Shown here: one piece after another, positions 1 to 7,164 of the stretch
How the letters are laid out: every line of letters starts with the position of its first letter
Numbering within the stretch: position 1 is the first letter of the stretch
Source: Gudongella sp964604145
GTDB taxonomy: Bacteria > Bacillota > Clostridia > Tissierellales > Tissierellaceae
Direction of reading: 5' to 3'
Assembly: GCA_964604145.1 (NCBI GenBank)
Contig: CAZRXS010000019.1
Span: 1-24,210, forward strand
Length of the DNA: 24,210 bases
Notes under the pieces: generated by a model
Databases searched by the model: none
Told to the model about the DNA's origin: nothing
Seen by the model: only the letters and a program-made list of their open reading frames with translations
Position numbers and translations under genes: made by a program

Positions 1-80
1 TTAACGTATTGAAAACCAAAAAAAAGATCCTCATGCTAGGCTCACGATGACAGACATAGTTTAATTCCCGATTTGCAAAT
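1..80. other. Upstream flank of the ilv operon, no gene seen
   Basis: No open frame with a ribosome binding site is visible here. Bases 26-54 (GATCC ... GATGACAG) loosely resemble a dispersed hairpin repeat known from many bacterial genomes, but the inner stem is decayed, so this is only a weak suggestion. I looked for a T-box leader, which often controls ilv operons in Clostridia, and found no T-box sequence or terminator/antiterminator pair between position 1 and the ilvB start. The operon promoter and any leader may lie before the window. Confidence 0.4.
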
Positions 81-153
81 TGTAGGGATGGACGACTCTG
101 TCCATCCGTATTAGTTTAGATAGAGCGGGTAAACAGAGTCGTTTACCCCTACA
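81..153. repeat. Composite palindromic repeat, copy 1 (two inverted hairpin units)
   Basis: The element begins TGTAGGG (81-87) and ends CCCTACA (147-153), a perfect 7-bp terminal inverted repeat. It contains two hairpins. One pairs GGATGGAC (86-93) with GTCCATCC (100-107) around loop GACTCT. The other pairs GGGTAAAC (127-134) with GTTTACCC (141-148) around loop AGAGTC. The loops are reverse complements of each other, because the second hairpin is an inverted copy of the same unit with a different but still paired stem. The 26 bases 82-107 recur exactly at 5870-5895. It ends 25 bases before the ilvB ribosome binding site, so it would be transcribed in the 5' leader if the promoter lies upstream. 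Confidence 0.85.
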
Positions 154-186
154 GAATAAATAAAATAAAACAGGTAGGTGGTAAAA

Positions 187-1896
187 ATGGAAAAGAAGAT
201 GATAAGTGGTGCAGAAATACTACTTGAATCACTTAGCAGAGTTGGAGTAGATACTGTATTTGGATATCCAGGCGGAACTGTTATCCCCATATATGATGCA
301 ATTTATGATTTTAAAAAAATAAATCATTATTTTTCAAGACACGAACAAGGGGCAGCGCATGAAGCAGATGGATATGCAAGGTCCACTGGAAAGGTTGGTG
401 TTTGTATTGCCACATCAGGTCCTGGTGCAACAAACCTTGTTACTGGGATTATGACTGCACATATGGATTCAGTACCTCTTTTAGCAATTACAGGACAAGT
501 TGGAAGCTCACTTTTAGGAAAAGATGCTTTTCAAGAAAGTGATATTGTAGGTATTACACTTCCAATTACTAAGATGAATTACTTGGTAAAAGACATAAGG
601 GAACTTCCAATGATAGTTAAAGAAGCATATTTCATAGCTTCTACTGGAAGACCAGGACCAGTATTAATAGATATCCCAAAAAATATTCAACAACACACTA
701 TTCCATTCCATGAATATGAAAGTCTTTTTAATCTTGATGTTAATCTAGAAGGGTATGTTCCCAACTATAAGGGTCATCCAAAGCAAATAAAAACAGCTGT
801 TGAACTTATAGAAGAAGCAGAAAAACCTTTGATAATTGCTGGTTCTGGAGTTATAAAATCTGGAGCATGGGAAGAATTAAAAAAACTGGCAGAAAAAAGA
901 GATATACCCGTTACAACCACTCTTTTAGGACTGGGTTCTTTTCCTAGCGACCACAAACTTTGCTTAAATATGCTAGGTATGCATGGAAGTGTAGCTTCTA
1001 ACTTTGCAACAGAGCATGCAGATTTAGTTATCGCCTGTGGAATGAGATTTGACGATAGAATAGCAGGAGATCCTGAGAGATTTTGTAAAAATGCTAAGAT
1101 AATTCATATAGATATAGATCCTGCAGAGATAGGGAAAAATAGATTAATACATGTTCCAATTGTTGGAGACTTAAAAGGAGTTATCAATCATTTTAACGAA
1201 AGATTAGAAAAAAAGAACAATCCAGACTGGCTAGAACAAATTACACAGTGGAAAACTGAGTATCCAATGGTGTATATAAAAACTGGTGAAAAGTTGATGC
1301 CACAAGAAGTCTTAAAAAGTTTAGATGGTATAGTCAAAGGCGAAGCTATAATCACTACAGATGTAGGGCAACATCAAATGTGGGCAGCCCAGTATTTAAG
1401 ATTTAATAGTCCTTATACAATGCTTACTTCAGGTGGTTCTGGGACTATGGGCTTTGGATTGCCAGCTGCCATAGGAGCACAAGTTGCAAATCCTGATAAG
1501 CTTGTAATCGCAGTAGTTGGAGATGGTGGTTTTCAAATGACATTCCATGAACTGATGTTGTTAAAACAATACAATTTACCAGTAAAAATCTTGATGCTAA
1601 ATAATTCATATCTTGGTATGGTAAGGCAATGGCAGGAGTTGTTTTTTGATAAAAGGTATTCAGCAGTAGACTTAGATATAAATCCTGACTTTGAAAAAAT
1701 AGGCCAGGCCTATGGAATCCAAACAGCAACTATAAAAACAAGAAAAGAACTAGATAATGAGTTAGAAGGATTAATCAGGAGTGATAAGCCAGTACTTATA
1801 AATTGCATCGTAGAAAAAGAAGCCAATGTTTTTCCAATGATACCATCAGGTCAAAGCGCAGCCCATATGATTGGTTTAAGGGGGAAGATAGAATGA
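187..1896 (+). CDS. ilvB: Acetolactate synthase, large (catalytic) subunit
   Basis: This thiamine-diphosphate enzyme condenses two pyruvates to acetolactate (valine/leucine) or pyruvate and 2-oxobutyrate to acetohydroxybutyrate (isoleucine). The 569-residue length is normal for the family. The N-terminal domain carries the catalytic glutamate in RHEQGAAHEADGYAR (about residue 53), followed by SGPGATN and an ITGQV segment. The middle domain has the FAD-region motif GMRFDDR. The C-terminal ThDP/Mg motif runs from GDGGFQMT to LNNSYLGM. I chose ATG at 187 because AGGTGG (176-181) sits five bases before it. A GTG at 178, in the same frame, overlaps that site and would add only three residues. The stop overlaps the ilvN start (ATGA), so the two subunits are probably translationally coupled. 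Confidence 0.97.
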   Translation: MEKKMISGAEILLESLSRVGVDTVFGYPGGTVIPIYDAIYDFKKINHYFSRHEQGAAHEADGYARSTGKVGVCIATSGPGATNLVTGIMTAHMDSVPLLAITGQVGSSLLGKDAFQESDIVGITLPITKMNYLVKDIRELPMIVKEAYFIASTGRPGPVLIDIPKNIQQHTIPFHEYESLFNLDVNLEGYVPNYKGHPKQIKTAVELIEEAEKPLIIAGSGVIKSGAWEELKKLAEKRDIPVTTTLLGLGSFPSDHKLCLNMLGMHGSVASNFATEHADLVIACGMRFDDRIAGDPERFCKNAKIIHIDIDPAEIGKNRLIHVPIVGDLKGVINHFNERLEKKNNPDWLEQITQWKTEYPMVYIKTGEKLMPQEVLKSLDGIVKGEAIITTDVGQHQMWAAQYLRFNSPYTMLTSGGSGTMGFGLPAAIGAQVANPDKLVIAVVGDGGFQMTFHELMLLKQYNLPVKILMLNNSYLGMVRQWQELFFDKRYSAVDLDINPDFEKIGQAYGIQTATIKTRKELDNELEGLIRSDKPVLINCIVEKEANVFPMIPSGQSAAHMIGLRGKIE

Positions 1897-2251
1897 ATAC
1901 CTATGAGATATTGATAATTGCAAAAAATAAAGATGGAATAGTAGCGCGGATTATGTCACTTTTTAATAGACGTGGATATTATGTAAAAAAAATGACTGCA
2001 GGTGCCACTAATAGAGAAGGATTTGCAAGATTAACCCTTACTGTAGAAGGTGATGAGATGATTCTTGATCAAATTCAAAAACAAGTTTATAAAATAATAG
2101 ATGTTACAAAAGTAAAAATATTTCCAGCTACAGGAGTAATAAGAAGGGAAATGATGCTAATAAAGGTAAAATCGTCAAATGAAACAAGAGCTGGTATAGT
2201 TCAGATAGCTGAAATATACAGAGGAAGTGTCCTTGATGTTTCTAGCGGTTC
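1893..2251 (+). CDS. ilvN: Acetolactate synthase, small (regulatory) subunit, 3' end lost in gap
   Basis: The small subunit binds valine through an N-terminal ACT domain and activates and feedback-regulates the large subunit. The ACT domain is visible from residue 1 (MNTYEILIIAKNKDG), with the usual LFNRRGYYV helix. Only 119 residues are present before the run of Ns, against about 160-170 in family members, so the C-terminal domain is truncated by the assembly gap and not by mutation. ATG overlaps the ilvB stop by four bases, and GGGGGAAG lies just upstream. The effector loop reads NKDGIVAR where most homologues have N-x-PG, so valine sensitivity may differ; this is an inference. The frame continues through the gap into ilvC only because of the placeholder Ns. 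Confidence 0.93.
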
Positions 2252-2351
2252 NNNNNNNNNNNNNNNNNNNNNNNNNNNNNNNNNNNNNNNNNNNNNNNNN
2301 NNNNNNNNNNNNNNNNNNNNNNNNNNNNNNNNNNNNNNNNNNNNNNNNNNN
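2252..2351. other. Assembly gap of exactly 100 Ns (placeholder length)
   Basis: The window has 100 unknown bases between ilvN and ilvC. Family lengths suggest about 45 codons of ilvN, an intergenic spacer, a ribosome binding site and about 37 codons of ilvC are missing. That is roughly 250 bases or more, so the 100 Ns look like a conventional filler and not a measured size. Confidence 0.9.
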
Positions 2352-3233
2352 GAATCAGGAATGGACGTATGTGTTGGACTTTACAAAGGCAGCAAGTCAT
2401 GGCCAAAGGCTGAAGAACAAGGTTTAAAGGTAATGACAGTAGCCGAAGCTAGTTCTTGGGCTGATATTGTAATGATGCTTGTAAATGATGAAAAACAAGT
2501 TGAGCTTTATGAAAAAGACATTAGAGATAATTTGCAAGCAGGAAATTACTTAGCATTTGCACATGGATTTAATATTCATTATGGTCAAATAGTTCCAGCA
2601 GAAGATGTAAATGTATTTATGGTAGCACCAAAAGGACCTGGACATACAGTAAGAAGTCAATTTAGAGAAGGAAAAGGTGTGCCTTGCCTAGTTACAGCTT
2701 ACCAAGACCCATCTGGAGATACCTTTCAGCTTGCATTGGCATATGCAGCGGGGATTGGTGGTTCAAAAGCAGGTATATTAGAAACCACATTTAAAGAAGA
2801 AACAGAAACTGACCTTTTTGGAGAACAAGCCGTACTTTGTGGTGGAGTAACCCAACTTATGAAGGCTGGATTTGAAGTCTTAGTAGAGGCTGGATATGAG
2901 CCTGAGAGTGCATATTTTGAATGTATGCATGAGATGAAACTAATAATTGACCTAGTAAATGAAGGTGGACTTTCATATATGAGGCATTCTATAAGTGATA
3001 CGGCAGAATATGGCGATTACGAAGTGGGGAAAAGAATTATAACTGAGGATACTAAAAACGAAATGAGAAAAGTTTTATCTGAGGTTCAGGATGGGACATT
3101 TGCAAAAAGTTGGATTTTAGAAAACAAGGCAAATAGGCCAAGCTTCCAAGCTAAAAGAAGAATGGAACGAGACCATCCAATAGAAGTAGTTGGACGAGAG
3201 CTTAGAAAAATGATGAGCTGGTTAAAAAAATAA
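2352..3233 (+). CDS. ilvC: Ketol-acid reductoisomerase, 5' end lost in gap
   Basis: KARI isomerises and reduces acetolactate or acetohydroxybutyrate with NAD(P)H and Mg2+. The first visible residues, ESGMDVCVGLYKGSKSW, are the second beta strand of the Rossmann domain and the cofactor-specificity loop. The N-terminal glycine-rich nucleotide motif is therefore in the gap (about 37 residues). The remaining 293 residues make a normal class I (short) enzyme. Mg-binding acidic residues are visible in ETDLFGEQ and YFECMHE, and the knotted C-terminal domain includes SDTAEYGDYEVGKRI. The KGSKS loop with serines suggests NADPH preference, and its tyrosine sits where arginine is more common; both points are inferred. 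The stop is 15 bases from ilvD. Confidence 0.95.
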   Translation, partial: ESGMDVCVGLYKGSKSWPKAEEQGLKVMTVAEASSWADIVMMLVNDEKQVELYEKDIRDNLQAGNYLAFAHGFNIHYGQIVPAEDVNVFMVAPKGPGHTVRSQFREGKGVPCLVTAYQDPSGDTFQLALAYAAGIGGSKAGILETTFKEETETDLFGEQAVLCGGVTQLMKAGFEVLVEAGYEPESAYFECMHEMKLIIDLVNEGGLSYMRHSISDTAEYGDYEVGKRIITEDTKNEMRKVLSEVQDGTFAKSWILENKANRPSFQAKRRMERDHPIEVVGRELRKMMSWLKK

Positions 3234-3248
3234 GAAAAGGAGCTTTTT

Positions 3249-4910
3249 ATGAAGAGTAATGATATAAAAATGGGTGTTGAAAAAGCACCACATAGGTCCT
3301 TATTAAAAGCGAGCGGCTTAACAAATGAAGAAATTAAAAGACCGCTTATAGGAATTGTAAATAGCTTTAATGAAATAGTCCCAGGGCATATTCACTTAAA
3401 TGGGATTACAGAAGCGGTAAAAAGAGGAGTCCTAATAAAGGGTGGGACTCCACTGGAGTTTCCCGCAATTGCAGTTTGTGATGGAATTGCAATGAACCAC
3501 CAAGGGATGAAGTACTCCCTTGTAAGTAGAGAGTTAATTGCTGATAGTATAGAAGTTATGGCCTTAGCACATGGGCTGGATGCATTGGTTATGATTCCCA
3601 ATTGTGATAAAGTCGTCCCAGGGATGCTTATGGCTGCTGCTAGGGTTGATATTCCTACCATAGTAGTAAGTGGTGGGCCAATGCTTGCGGGCAAGCACAA
3701 GGGTGCTAGCATTGATTTAAGCACTATGTTTGAAGCAGTAGGAGCTGTAAATGCTGGGACTATGAGCGAAGATGAACTATTAGAGATGGAAGATTCAGCT
3801 TGTCCAAGTTGTGGTTCTTGTTCAGGAATGTTTACTGCAAATTCAATGAACTGTATGACAGAAGCCTTAGGCATGGCACTTTATGGAAATGGAACAATAC
3901 CGGCAGTTTTCTCAGAGAGAACAAGACTTGCCAAATACAGTGGAATGAAGATAATGGAGCTTTTAGAAAAAGATATTAGACCAAGCCATATCTTAACACC
4001 TGGAGCATTCCAAAATGCCTTAGCAATTGATATGGCATTAGGCTGTTCTACAAATACAGTTCTACATTTAACTGCTATTGCATATGAAGCTGGAGTAGAT
4101 ATGGACTTGGAAATAATAAACGAGATAAGCGAAAAAACTCCTAACCTTTGCAGATTAAGTCCAGCTGGACCTGACCATATTGAAGACCTTTATTGGGCTG
4201 GTGGAATAATTCGTCTTATGAAAGAATTGGCTAAGAAGAATTATTTAAACTTAAATGTTAAAAATGTTACAGCTATAGATTTAAAAACTATATTAGATGG
4301 TGTAAAAGAGACTCCACAAAAAGTAATTGCATCTATAGAAGAGCCCTTTAGCAAAACTGGAGGAATCGCTGTATTAAAGGGAAATCTTGCGCCTGATGGA
4401 GCTGTTGTCAAAAGATCAGCTGTTGCACCCCAAATGCTAGTTCACAGTGGACCTGCAAGAGTTTATGATTCAGAGGATGATGCTGTGGCTGCAATACTAG
4501 GTAAAAAGATTAATAAAGGTGATGTAATAGTAATTCGCTACGAAGGTCCAAGAGGTGGTCCTGGGATGAGGGAGATGCTTACACCAACATCAGCTATTGC
4601 AGGCGCTGGTATGGATAAAGATGTTGCTCTTATTACAGATGGAAGATTTTCAGGGGCAACCAGAGGTGCATCAATAGGACATGTTTCACCAGAAGCTGCA
4701 GTTGGTGGAATGATAGCATTTGTCCATGAAGGTGATACAATAGAGATAGATATAAACAAAGGTGTTTTAAATCTTAAAGTAGATGATACAGAGTTAGAAA
4801 AAAGACGACAAGCTTGGGTTAAACCTGAGTCAAGAGCAAAAGGTTATCTTGCTAAATATGAAAAGATGGTTTTATCAGCATCAAGTGGAGCTATTTGTAA
4901 ACCTGTTTAG
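3249..4910 (+). CDS. ilvD: Dihydroxy-acid dehydratase, E. coli-like Fe-S type
   Basis: This iron-sulfur enzyme dehydrates dihydroxyisovalerate and dihydroxymethylvalerate to the 2-oxo acids, the third common step of the pathway. The 553 residues include NCDKVVPGM (Cys119), the CPSCGSCSGM cluster (Cys185, 188, 191) and the C-terminal GRFSGATRG and HVSPEA motifs. The early segment reads EIVPGHIHL, like the E. coli enzyme. [2Fe-2S] dehydratases have an extra cysteine here, so this protein more likely carries an oxygen-labile [4Fe-4S] cluster; this is an inference from family knowledge. The start is ATG after AAAAGGAG with six bases of spacing. It lies 15 bases after ilvC and 33 before ilvE, consistent with one transcript. 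Confidence 0.97.
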   Translation: MKSNDIKMGVEKAPHRSLLKASGLTNEEIKRPLIGIVNSFNEIVPGHIHLNGITEAVKRGVLIKGGTPLEFPAIAVCDGIAMNHQGMKYSLVSRELIADSIEVMALAHGLDALVMIPNCDKVVPGMLMAAARVDIPTIVVSGGPMLAGKHKGASIDLSTMFEAVGAVNAGTMSEDELLEMEDSACPSCGSCSGMFTANSMNCMTEALGMALYGNGTIPAVFSERTRLAKYSGMKIMELLEKDIRPSHILTPGAFQNALAIDMALGCSTNTVLHLTAIAYEAGVDMDLEIINEISEKTPNLCRLSPAGPDHIEDLYWAGGIIRLMKELAKKNYLNLNVKNVTAIDLKTILDGVKETPQKVIASIEEPFSKTGGIAVLKGNLAPDGAVVKRSAVAPQMLVHSGPARVYDSEDDAVAAILGKKINKGDVIVIRYEGPRGGPGMREMLTPTSAIAGAGMDKDVALITDGRFSGATRGASIGHVSPEAAVGGMIAFVHEGDTIEIDINKGVLNLKVDDTELEKRRQAWVKPESRAKGYLAKYEKMVLSASSGAICKPV

Positions 4911-4943
4911 GTGTAGATTAAAGATTAATGGAGGGGACTTATA

Positions 4944-5858
4944 ATGACAAGGAGTTATGTATTTTTTAATGGAGAAATTAGGGATGAAAAAGATGCCCAT
5001 ATTAGTATAAGGTCAAAGGCCTTTAACTATGGTCTAGGCTGCTTTGAGGGAATTAGGGCCTATTGGGATGATGAAAGTCAACAATTATACGGTTTTAGAT
5101 TTAAAGAACACTTCCAAAGACTTAAAGAGTCTGCTCAAGCTTTAAATATGGATATACCATATAGTGTAGAAGAGCTTTGTGATATTACAGTTGAATTACT
5201 TAAAAAGAACGATTTTAAAACTACAACATATATTAGACCAGTAGTATATAAGGGATCTGACCAATTGACTCCAACTCTATTTGATGATGACAATAGACTC
5301 TTAATGTATTGCCAACCACTGGCAAACTACTCTGGGAAAACAGAACTTAAGGTAGCTGTTTCAAGCTGGAGAAGGATTACTGATACTATGATACCACCAA
5401 GAACAAAATCAACAGGAGCCTATTTAAATTCAGCCCTTGCTTCACTAGAAGTATTAGAAAATGGTTATGATGAGGCAATATTTTTAACAAATGACGGTAA
5501 AGTATGTGAGGGACCTGGAGAAAATATATTCTTGGTTAAAAAAGGAAAACTTGTTACACCTCCACTTTCAGATGATATTCTTGAAGGCATAACTAGAGAC
5601 ACTGTAATGATGCTTGCAAAAGAAGAACTTGGGATGGAAGTAGTTGAAAGAAGTGTTTCAAGAACTGAGCTATACAATTCTGAAGAAGTTTTCTTTAGTG
5701 GAACAGCAATGGAAGTTACTTCAATAATTGAAGTTGATAAAAGACAAGTTGGGGATGGCAAAGAAGGTGAAACCTGTAAAAAAATTAAAGAACTTTTCTT
5801 CCAAATTACAAATGGGAGTAATGAGAAGTATAAAGACTTTGTAACTCCAATTTATTAA
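4944..5858 (+). CDS. ilvE: Branched-chain amino acid aminotransferase
   Basis: A fold-type IV PLP aminotransferase of 304 residues that makes valine, isoleucine and leucine from the 2-oxo acids. Residues 27-38 (FNYGLGCFEGIR) are the usual N-terminal signature. Lys155 in PPRTKSTGAYLN is the expected Schiff-base lysine. The CEGPGENIFLV segment and the later FFSGTAMEV segment carry phosphate- and substrate-binding positions. D-amino-acid aminotransferase and aminodeoxychorismate lyase share the fold, but length, motifs and position at the end of an ilv operon favour IlvE. The ATG is preceded by GGAGGGG seven bases away. No T-tailed terminator follows; the next structure is a palindromic repeat. 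Confidence 0.95.
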   Translation: MTRSYVFFNGEIRDEKDAHISIRSKAFNYGLGCFEGIRAYWDDESQQLYGFRFKEHFQRLKESAQALNMDIPYSVEELCDITVELLKKNDFKTTTYIRPVVYKGSDQLTPTLFDDDNRLLMYCQPLANYSGKTELKVAVSSWRRITDTMIPPRTKSTGAYLNSALASLEVLENGYDEAIFLTNDGKVCEGPGENIFLVKKGKLVTPPLSDDILEGITRDTVMMLAKEELGMEVVERSVSRTELYNSEEVFFSGTAMEVTSIIEVDKRQVGDGKEGETCKKIKELFFQITNGSNEKYKDFVTPIY

Positions 5859-5869
5859 GATGCATATTC

Positions 5870-5940
5870 GTAGGGATGGACGACTCTGTCCATCCCTTTG
5901 GTCTTGTCAAAGCGGGGCGGCATGGAAAACGCCCCCTACA
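5870..5940. repeat. Composite palindromic repeat, copy 2
   Basis: Bases 5870-5895 are identical to 82-107 upstream of ilvB and form the same 8-bp stem with loop GACTCT. The second half is an inverted unit with GC-rich arms, GGGGCG (5914-5919) and CGCCCC (5930-5935), ending CCCTACA. Its stem and loop differ from copy 1, but the outer ends still pair (GTAGGG with CCCTAC). The total length of 71 bp is close to the 73 bp of copy 1. It starts 12 bases after the ilvE stop. It lacks a T-run, so it could protect the 3' end of the mRNA, or be a weak terminator, without being a standard intrinsic terminator. Confidence 0.82.
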
Positions 5941-5991
5941 CCATCTGTATGGGAGACCTTTGGTTTCCCGATATTATTAGGTTAGATGGTG
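5939..5991. other. Nested inverted repeat between ilvE and rarD
   Basis: CACCATCT (5939-5946) pairs with AGATGGTG (5984-5991). Inside it GGGAGACC (5951-5958) pairs with GGTTTCCC (5962-5969) through one G-T wobble around a TTT loop. The outer arm shares two bases with the end of the composite repeat. No T-run follows. It sits directly against a TATAAT sequence, so it may act as an RNA structure at the end of the ilv transcript or as an operator for rarD; neither can be shown here. Confidence 0.5.
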
Positions 5992-5997
5992 TATAAT
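5992..5997 (+). promoter_or_regulatory. Candidate -10 box for rarD
   Basis: A consensus TATAAT lies 36 bases before the rarD start. No good -35 hexamer is found 16-18 bases upstream, where the inverted repeat lies. The call rests on the -10 match and position only. Confidence 0.4.
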
Positions 5998-6033
5998 AAA
6001 TGAATAGACTACTTAGCAGAAAGAAGGAATACT

Positions 6034-6927
6034 ATGAAACAAAGTGAATATGTAAAGGGGCTAATTCTGGGAGTTTTATCTTTTACTATATGGGGACTAT
6101 TGCCACTTTATTGGAGACTTGTAGATGCAATATCACCATTTCAAATATTTGCACACCGGGTTATATGGTCATTGTTATTTGTAATTTCGATAATACTTGT
6201 AAGAAGTAATTGGAACAACTTTAAAATAGAATTTAAAAAGCCCAAAGTGTGGCTACAATTTATTGGACCGGCTGTTATTATTTCAATAAATTGGATTACT
6301 TATATATGGGCAGTTAACAATGGCTATGTAATAGAGACAAGTCTTGGCTACTATATAAATCCTTTAATACTGATACTTTTAGGTAGTATTGTCTATAAAG
6401 AAAGATTAAATAGGTTACAAATGTGGGGAGTGTTATTTGCTTTAGCAGGAGTGATCTTAAAAACACTTGCATATGGTAAAATCCCAATTATCTCTATTGT
6501 ATTAGCACTAACTTTTGCATTTTACGGTCTATTAAAAAAAAGAACAAAAGTAGACTCTGTTACAGGACTTGCATTTGAAACGCTAATTATTTCAATTCCC
6601 GCTCTAATATACTTAATATATATTGAGTTGAGCTTAAATGGAATAAGGGGCAATCTGCCGAGTTATTATTGGATTTTGATAATGCTTAGTGGAATAGCGA
6701 CAGCTACACCACTCTTATTATACGCAGAAGGATTAAAGAGGCTTCCTTTAAAAATCATGGGTTTTATACAGTATATTTCGCCTTCAATATCTTTATTCTT
6801 AGGTATATTTATCTTTGATGAACTATTTGACATATGGTCCCTCATTGCTTTTGGACTTGTATGGATTGGTCTGATTTTTTTCTCATTTTCTCAAGTTTTG
6901 TTGTTAAAGAATGAGCATATCCATTGA
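6034..6927 (+). CDS. rarD: EamA-family transporter, RarD type
   Basis: A 297-residue inner-membrane protein with about ten hydrophobic segments arranged as two EamA repeats. The N-terminal pattern (LSFTIWGLLPLYWRL, then FAHRVIWSLLF) and the ALAGVILKTLAYGK segment are typical of RarD. RarD proteins are annotated from a chloramphenicol-sensitivity phenotype, but their substrate is not known; some may export metabolites or amino acids. Position after the ilv operon does not prove a link, because a repeat and a candidate promoter separate them. GAAGGA lies shortly upstream of the ATG. The TGA stop is the first three bases of a 13-bp tandem duplication. Confidence 0.85.
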   Translation: MKQSEYVKGLILGVLSFTIWGLLPLYWRLVDAISPFQIFAHRVIWSLLFVISIILVRSNWNNFKIEFKKPKVWLQFIGPAVIISINWITYIWAVNNGYVIETSLGYYINPLILILLGSIVYKERLNRLQMWGVLFALAGVILKTLAYGKIPIISIVLALTFAFYGLLKKRTKVDSVTGLAFETLIISIPALIYLIYIELSLNGIRGNLPSYYWILIMLSGIATATPLLLYAEGLKRLPLKIMGFIQYISPSISLFLGIFIFDELFDIWSLIAFGLVWIGLIFFSFSQVLLLKNEHIH

Positions 6928-6950
6928 GACGAGGGGATGAGACGAGGGGA
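6925..6950. repeat. Perfect 13-bp tandem duplication over the rarD stop
   Basis: The unit TGAGACGAGGGGA occurs at 6925-6937 and again at 6938-6950 with no spacer. The first copy supplies the rarD stop codon. The following bases (GACAGG ... CTTGTC, 6949-6963) can form a short hairpin. The G-rich sequence differs in composition from its surroundings and may be the remains of a dispersed repeat. Confidence 0.8.
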
Positions 6951-6958
6951 CAGGAACC

Positions 6959-7051
6959 TTGTCTTATTTATATAACCGCTTAAAACAAGCTTCAGGTGTT
7001 TCTTTAGTTGAAATAAACGATTATTATCTCTTAAAAATCAATATTTCTTGA
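6959..7051 (+). pseudogene. Possible small ORF or coding remnant (30 codons)
   Basis: A frame from TTG (6959) to TGA (7049-7051) reads like protein (NRLKQASGVSLVEINDYYLL in its middle) in a stretch that otherwise has no gene. The only ribosome-binding sequence is AGG four bases before the TTG. I do not recognise a family. It could be the tail of a lost gene carried next to the 13-bp duplication, or chance. Confidence 0.2.
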
Positions 7052-7078
7052 TAAAATAGCTAAAGGTACAACAATATA

Positions 7079-7100
7079 AAGTAAAAGAATCATTTTACAA
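7079..7100 (+). promoter_or_regulatory. Palindrome upstream of the DUF401 gene, shared with nhaC
   Basis: GTAAAA (7081-7086) and TTTTAC (7093-7098) form a perfect inverted repeat around six bases. The sense-strand string TAAAAGAATCATTTTACAA closely matches one in the nhaC leader on the other strand, with one substitution and one missing base. It lies about 30 bases upstream of the candidate -10 boxes, a position suited to a regulator binding site. Confidence 0.35.
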
Positions 7101-7128
7101 GCTATTATTTAACCTAAATTTTTGATAT

Positions 7129-7143
7129 TATAATTAGTATAAT
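7129..7143 (+). promoter_or_regulatory. Candidate -10 region for the DUF401 gene (two TATAAT boxes)
   Basis: TATAAT occurs at 7129-7134 and 7138-7143, 22-36 bases ahead of the start codon. No convincing -35 is seen. The first box gives the more reasonable leader length. Confidence 0.45.
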
Positions 7144-7164
7144 GAAATAAAAGGAGACAATTTT

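Noticed and set aside
1..186. T-box or attenuator leader for the ilv operon
   Set aside because: No T-box core sequence and no terminator with a T-run is present; the hairpins here belong to a dispersed repeat also found after ilvE.
1803..3233. A single long frame covering the ilvN and ilvC region
   Set aside because: It is continuous only because of the 100-N filler. The first part is the overlapping tail frame of ilvB, then ilvN, and after the gap ilvC without its N terminus.
3392..3874. 160-codon minus-strand frame inside ilvD
   Set aside because: It mirrors the codon pattern of ilvD, has low-complexity Ser/Pro/Ile-rich content and no ribosome binding site.
81..5940. The ilv operon as a composite transposon
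   Set aside because: The flanking repeats are about 70 bp, encode no transposase, differ in one half and show no visible target duplications; dispersed repeats are the simpler reading.
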